Notes under the pieces: generated by a model | What the model was told of the DNA's origin: nothing | The model's database searches: none | What the model saw: the letters and a program-made list of their open reading frames with translations, nothing else | In this document: in pieces, positions 12,017 to 14,229 of the stretch | How the letters are laid out: each line of letters starts with the position of its first letter | How positions within the stretch are numbered: position 1 is the stretch's first letter | Program-made: the position numbers and the translations under genes | NCBI GenBank assembly: GCA_024277405.1 | Contig: JAJRVI010000155.1 | Coordinates: 1-14,229, forward strand | DNA from: Fidelibacterota bacterium | GTDB lineage: Bacteria; Bipolaricaulota; Bipolaricaulia; Bipolaricaulales; Bipolaricaulaceae | Length of the DNA stretch: 14,229 nucleotides | Direction of reading: 5' to 3'

Positions 12017-12654
12017 AGAAGGATCCGGGCAGGACCTTCGTGGAGCTCGTCGAGGTGGTGGCCCGATTGAGAGGGCCAAAGGGGTGTCCATGGGATCGCG
12101 CCCAGACACATCGCTCCCTCATCCCTTATCTCATCGAGGAGGCCTACGAGGTGGCGGAGGCCATCGAGGACGGGGACCCGACGAGGCTCAAGGACGAGCT
12201 GGGAGATCTGCTCCTCCAGGTCCTCCTCCACGCGCGCATGGAGGAGGAGGTCGGGCGGTTCTCCATCGTGGACGTGGTGGAGAACCTGCGGGAAAAGCTC
12301 ATCAGACGCCATCCCCACGTGTTCGGGGACGCCGTGGCCCGGACCCCCGACGAGGTGCGGGGCCGCTGGGAGGAGATCAAGGAGAGGGAGGGAAAAGGTT
12401 TCGAGATCGGGACAAAGCCCGCATTGCTCGTGGCGCGGAAATTCGTGGAGCGGGAACAGGGGTTGGGACGGGAGATCGTCCTGCCCCGGAGGATCTCGTG
12501 GGGGGACGGCGATCCCGAGGAGATGGTGGGCGAGGTGCTCCTGGAGGCGGTCCTCTGGGCCCGTGCGCACGGGGTGGAGCCCGAGGTGGCCCTGCGGCGG
12601 GAGATAGCCAGGAGATTGGATGGGGAAAAGGGACAGGTTCGCGAAGATCCGTGA
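12013..12654 (+). CDS. mazG: MazG-family nucleoside triphosphate pyrophosphohydrolase
   Basis: A 213-residue MazG homologue, which hydrolyses (d)NTPs to NMP and pyrophosphate and is thought to clean up aberrant nucleotides. The N-terminal domain has the classical GCPWDRAQTHRSLIPYL (24-40), then EEAYE (42-46) and ELGD (62-65), the EExxE...ExxD metal-binding set, followed by NLREKLIRRHPHVFGD (91-106). The C-terminal half begins with the expected KPALLVARKF (135-144) but has lost the second EExxE/ELGD set and is shortened compared with the roughly 260-residue E. coli protein; GVEPEVALRREIARR (187-201) keeps the family ending. The ATG at 12013 overlaps the preceding stop as ATGA; the frame is open further upstream, but that part is antisense-like filler inside the TPR gene. 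The 3' end overlaps the DUF4911-like gene by 35 bp. Confidence 0.92.
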   Translation: MKKDPGRTFVELVEVVARLRGPKGCPWDRAQTHRSLIPYLIEEAYEVAEAIEDGDPTRLKDELGDLLLQVLLHARMEEEVGRFSIVDVVENLREKLIRRHPHVFGDAVARTPDEVRGRWEEIKEREGKGFEIGTKPALLVARKFVEREQGLGREIVLPRRISWGDGDPEEMVGEVLLEAVLWARAHGVEPEVALRREIARRLDGEKGQVREDP

Positions 12655-12901
12655 GCTCCCCGCGCCCCGGGAGGTTTACACGGTGTGGGTGGAGACCAAC
12701 GAGGCGGCGGTGGCCTTCATCGAGGCGGTTCTCCTTTGGGAGGATCACATCGCCAACGTGCGGCGGGAGTTCAGGAAGATCGGGAATCACACCTGGTTCA
12801 AGATGTACGTGACCCCGGGCTGTCTCGAGCGGGTGCTGGGGATGCTCCAGCGGCTCAAGCCGTTCGTGTATATCGGCTCGGTGCAGGTAGAGGGGCCTTG
12901 A
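12620..12901 (+). CDS. Small DUF4911-like protein
   Basis: A 93-residue soluble protein without signal peptide or TM helix. The pattern EVYTVWVETNEAAVAFIEAV (18-37), then a strand NHTWFKMYVTPGCLERVLGM and a final VYIGSVQVEG resembles small DUF4911 proteins: a beta-alpha-beta-beta-alpha-beta, ACT-like ferredoxin arrangement. The function is unknown and the family call is by eye, so moderate at best. The start ATG at 12620 is well supported by AGGAG at 12610-12614 with five bases spacing, even though it lies 35 bp inside mazG. The stop overlaps a TTG start of yqeG (TTGA). Its place between mazG and yqeG suggests co-expression but does not reveal a role. Confidence 0.7.
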   Translation: MGKRDRFAKIRELPAPREVYTVWVETNEAAVAFIEAVLLWEDHIANVRREFRKIGNHTWFKMYVTPGCLERVLGMLQRLKPFVYIGSVQVEGP

Positions 12902-13476
12902 GGTTTCTCTTTCCCCGCGAAGAGGTTTCCTCCGTATTCGGGATCGACTACGAGGGGCTCTGGGCTAAGGGCATCCGCGGCCTGTTCTTCGATCTCGACA
13001 ACACCCTCTGCCCCTGGCGTGCCCCGGCGCTGGATGAGGCGGTGGAGCGGCTGCTGGATCGCCTCAAAGCCATGGGTTTGCGCATCTGTGTTCTCTCCAA
13101 CGGGAAGCCGAAGGGCCGGGAAGGGGTGGCGAGGGCCCTCATGGAACGGGGGATCCCGCTGATCCATTCCGCGGGAAAGCCCCTCCCCTTCGGGTTCAGG
13201 CGCGCACAGAGGGTTTTGGGGCTCGCCCCGACAGAGATCGCGGTGGTGGGAGACCAGTTGCTGACCGACGTCCTGGGGGGAAACCTTCTCGGGTTCTACA
13301 CGATCCTGGTGGAGCCCATTAGCCCCCGGGAACACCCGTGGACACGGCTCGTGGGCCGGTCCCTGGAGCGCCTGTTGGGGAGAGGGATCAGACGGCGATC
13401 CTCCCCCGCAGCCGGGGATCGAGGATGTCCCGCAACGCGTCGCCCACCAGGTTCCAGGCCAGACAGAAGAGGGTGA
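12898..13476 (+). CDS. yqeG: YqeG/Gep4-family HAD phosphatase
   Basis: A 192-residue HAD (subfamily IIIA) phosphatase. Motif I is FDLDNTL (31-37) with D32 as nucleophile and D34 as acid; motif II is VLSNGK (65-70, S67); K94 in SAGKPLPFGF is the motif III lysine; motif IV is VVGDQLLTDVLGGN (116-129) with D119 and D124. The GDQLLTDVLGGNLLG and YTILVEPI stretches are characteristic of YqeG. The yeast relative Gep4 dephosphorylates phosphatidylglycerol phosphate, so this could act after the PgsA-like enzyme; that is inference. The start is TTG at 12898, overlapping the DUF4911-like stop (TTGA), with AGAGGGG just upstream, and LRFLFPREEV aligns with normal YqeG N-termini. The family usually ends near residue 166 (GRGIRR); here the frame continues about 26 Arg/Pro-rich residues into the opposing permease gene, an 89 bp overlap. 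Confidence 0.87.
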   Translation: MRFLFPREEVSSVFGIDYEGLWAKGIRGLFFDLDNTLCPWRAPALDEAVERLLDRLKAMGLRICVLSNGKPKGREGVARALMERGIPLIHSAGKPLPFGFRRAQRVLGLAPTEIAVVGDQLLTDVLGGNLLGFYTILVEPISPREHPWTRLVGRSLERLLGRGIRRRSSPAAGDRGCPATRRPPGSRPDRRG

Positions 13477-14229
13477 TCGCGCCGCCGGGGAAGATGAAGG
13501 TATACCAGTAGGCGAGCGGATTCCCATGTAGCCCAATGATCCAGTCCCTGGCATAGCTGATCATCTGGCCCCAGTCCGCGTACCCCTGGGGGATGCCCAC
13601 GCCGAGGAAGCTCAGCGCGGCGAAGGTGATCACGATAGAGCCCATGTTCATCGTGATCTGGACGAACACGGGCCAAATGGCGTTGGGGAGCACGTGGCGG
13701 AGGATGATACGGTACACCGGTACCCCGAGGGCCCGGGCTGCTTGCACGTAATCCATCTCGCGGATGCGGAGGACCTCGCTTCGGATCAGCCGGGCGTAGC
13801 CCATCCACCCGAAGGCCACGAGGGCGATGATGGCGCTCCATACCCCGTATCCCAATATCGAGGCCAGGGTCATCGCAGCGGCGAGGAAGGGGAAGGCGTA
13901 GAAGATATCGGTTATGCGCATGATGAGCTCGTCCAACCACCCCCCGAAGAACGCCCCCACCGAACCCAGGGTGACCCCGATGGAGGCGGAAAGCCCCACC
14001 ACCACTAGGGACACGAACCACGCGGTCCGCGTTCCCCACACGCACCCGTAGAAGATGTCGAATTGGCCCGAGGCGAGGCCGAAGGGATGCTTAGGGCTCG
14101 GGGGTTTGGGCTCGGCTCCCCAACCGTAACGAGGGATCCGGTAAGGCTCGTGGGGCCACTTCGGTGGGGCGAGCACGGGGGCGAGGAGGGCCACGACGAC
14201 GAAGAACAGGACAAGAACCGTCCCCGTAA
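13388..14229 (-). CDS. DppC/OppC-type ABC transporter permease, 5' end beyond the window
   Basis: The C-terminal 279 residues of an inner-membrane permease for peptides, nickel or other oligomeric solutes. The frame stays open to the right edge. The first visible residues, TGTVLVLFFVVVALLAPVLAP, are the usual first TM helix of DppC proteins, so the true start lies outside and the GTG at 14192-14194 is not it. A short periplasmic stretch with FGLASGQFDIF (the family normally has GTDxxGRDxxS) is followed by about five TM helices. The ATPase-coupling EAA-like loop reads QAARALGVPVYRIILRHVLP. The typical ending NLVGDALRDILDPRLRG is present, so the C-terminus is complete. The altered GTDxxGRD equivalent hints at a divergent substrate group. 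Partner DppB, ATPase and binding-protein genes would be expected upstream, outside the window. Its stop codon lies inside the yqeG reading frame. Confidence 0.9.
   Translation of the reverse strand, partial: TGTVLVLFFVVVALLAPVLAPPKWPHEPYRIPRYGWGAEPKPPSPKHPFGLASGQFDIFYGCVWGTRTAWFVSLVVVGLSASIGVTLGSVGAFFGGWLDELIMRITDIFYAFPFLAAAMTLASILGYGVWSAIIALVAFGWMGYARLIRSEVLRIREMDYVQAARALGVPVYRIILRHVLPNAIWPVFVQITMNMGSIVITFAALSFLGVGIPQGYADWGQMISYARDWIIGLHGNPLAYWYTFIFPGGAITLFCLAWNLVGDALRDILDPRLRGRIAV
13398..13426. terminator. Hairpin at the yqeG/permease convergence, possible bidirectional terminator
   Basis: ATCCTC (13398-13403) pairs with GAGGAT (13421-13426), and inside it CCCCG (13404-13408) pairs with CGGGG (13413-13417) around a CAGC loop, with a 3-base bulge ATC. 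It sits where both converging genes end. No T tract follows on either strand, so termination is a guess from position and stem strength. Confidence 0.35.

Noticed and set aside
14192..14194. GTG as the start of the permease
   Set aside because: The frame is open to the window edge and the codons beyond it form the rest of the first TM helix, so the gene is cut by the window.
1..14229. tRNA, rRNA, CRISPR, insertion sequence or prophage genes
   Set aside because: I saw no clover-leaf-like segment, no spaced direct repeats, no transposase or integrase and no terminal inverted repeats; nearly all bases are in housekeeping-type genes.

Overview
The window is GC-rich bacterial chromosome, densely packed, with no RNA genes, mobile elements, CRISPR arrays or long non-coding stretches that I can see. 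It holds 14 genes, two of them cut by the window edges. No gene fixes the taxonomy. SpoVS, RNase Y, a cyclic-2,3-diphosphoglycerate-synthetase-like P-loop protein and high GC together suggest a thermophilic or deep-branching anaerobic lineage. Bipolaricaulota/Acetothermia is my best guess, with Thermotogota, Deinococcota or a Bacillota relative as alternatives; this is inference with low confidence.

Layout. (1) On the minus strand are the start of a secreted protein gene (1-180) and a cDPGS-like P-loop protein (325-1641) with a good promoter in the 1642-1743 gap. (2) On the plus strand is a PgsA-type CDP-alcohol phosphatidyltransferase (1744-2268). It collides tail to tail, with a 50 bp overlap, with a minus-strand RluD-type pseudouridine synthase (2219-3112). 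(3) A compact divergent promoter at about 3103-3143 serves the pseudouridine synthase and a plus-strand rimP-nusA-RND exporter operon (3144-7301). (4) After a 43 bp gap comes a seven-gene plus-strand run (7345-13476): rny, spoVS, an AtpI-like membrane protein, a membrane-anchored parvulin-TPR fusion, mazG, a DUF4911-like small protein and a YqeG/Gep4-type HAD phosphatase. Most junctions are 4-base stop/start overlaps of the form NTGA, so translation is probably coupled. (5) The 3' end of a minus-strand DppC/OppC-type ABC permease (13388-14229, continuing past the right edge) overlaps the tail of yqeG.

The genes serve two themes. One is RNA and translation housekeeping: RimP for 30S maturation, NusA for transcription elongation, RNase Y for mRNA decay, an RluD-type enzyme for rRNA modification, and SpoVS as an Alba-fold protein. 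The other is the envelope: PgsA and YqeG could catalyse successive steps of phosphatidylglycerol synthesis, the RND/MMPL protein resembles lipid exporters, and the parvulin-TPR protein looks like an extracytoplasmic chaperone. The most unusual item is that last protein. It puts on one chain what E. coli splits between PpiD and YfgM, and both parvulin histidines are replaced by tyrosine. No wholly new defence or mobile system is evident.
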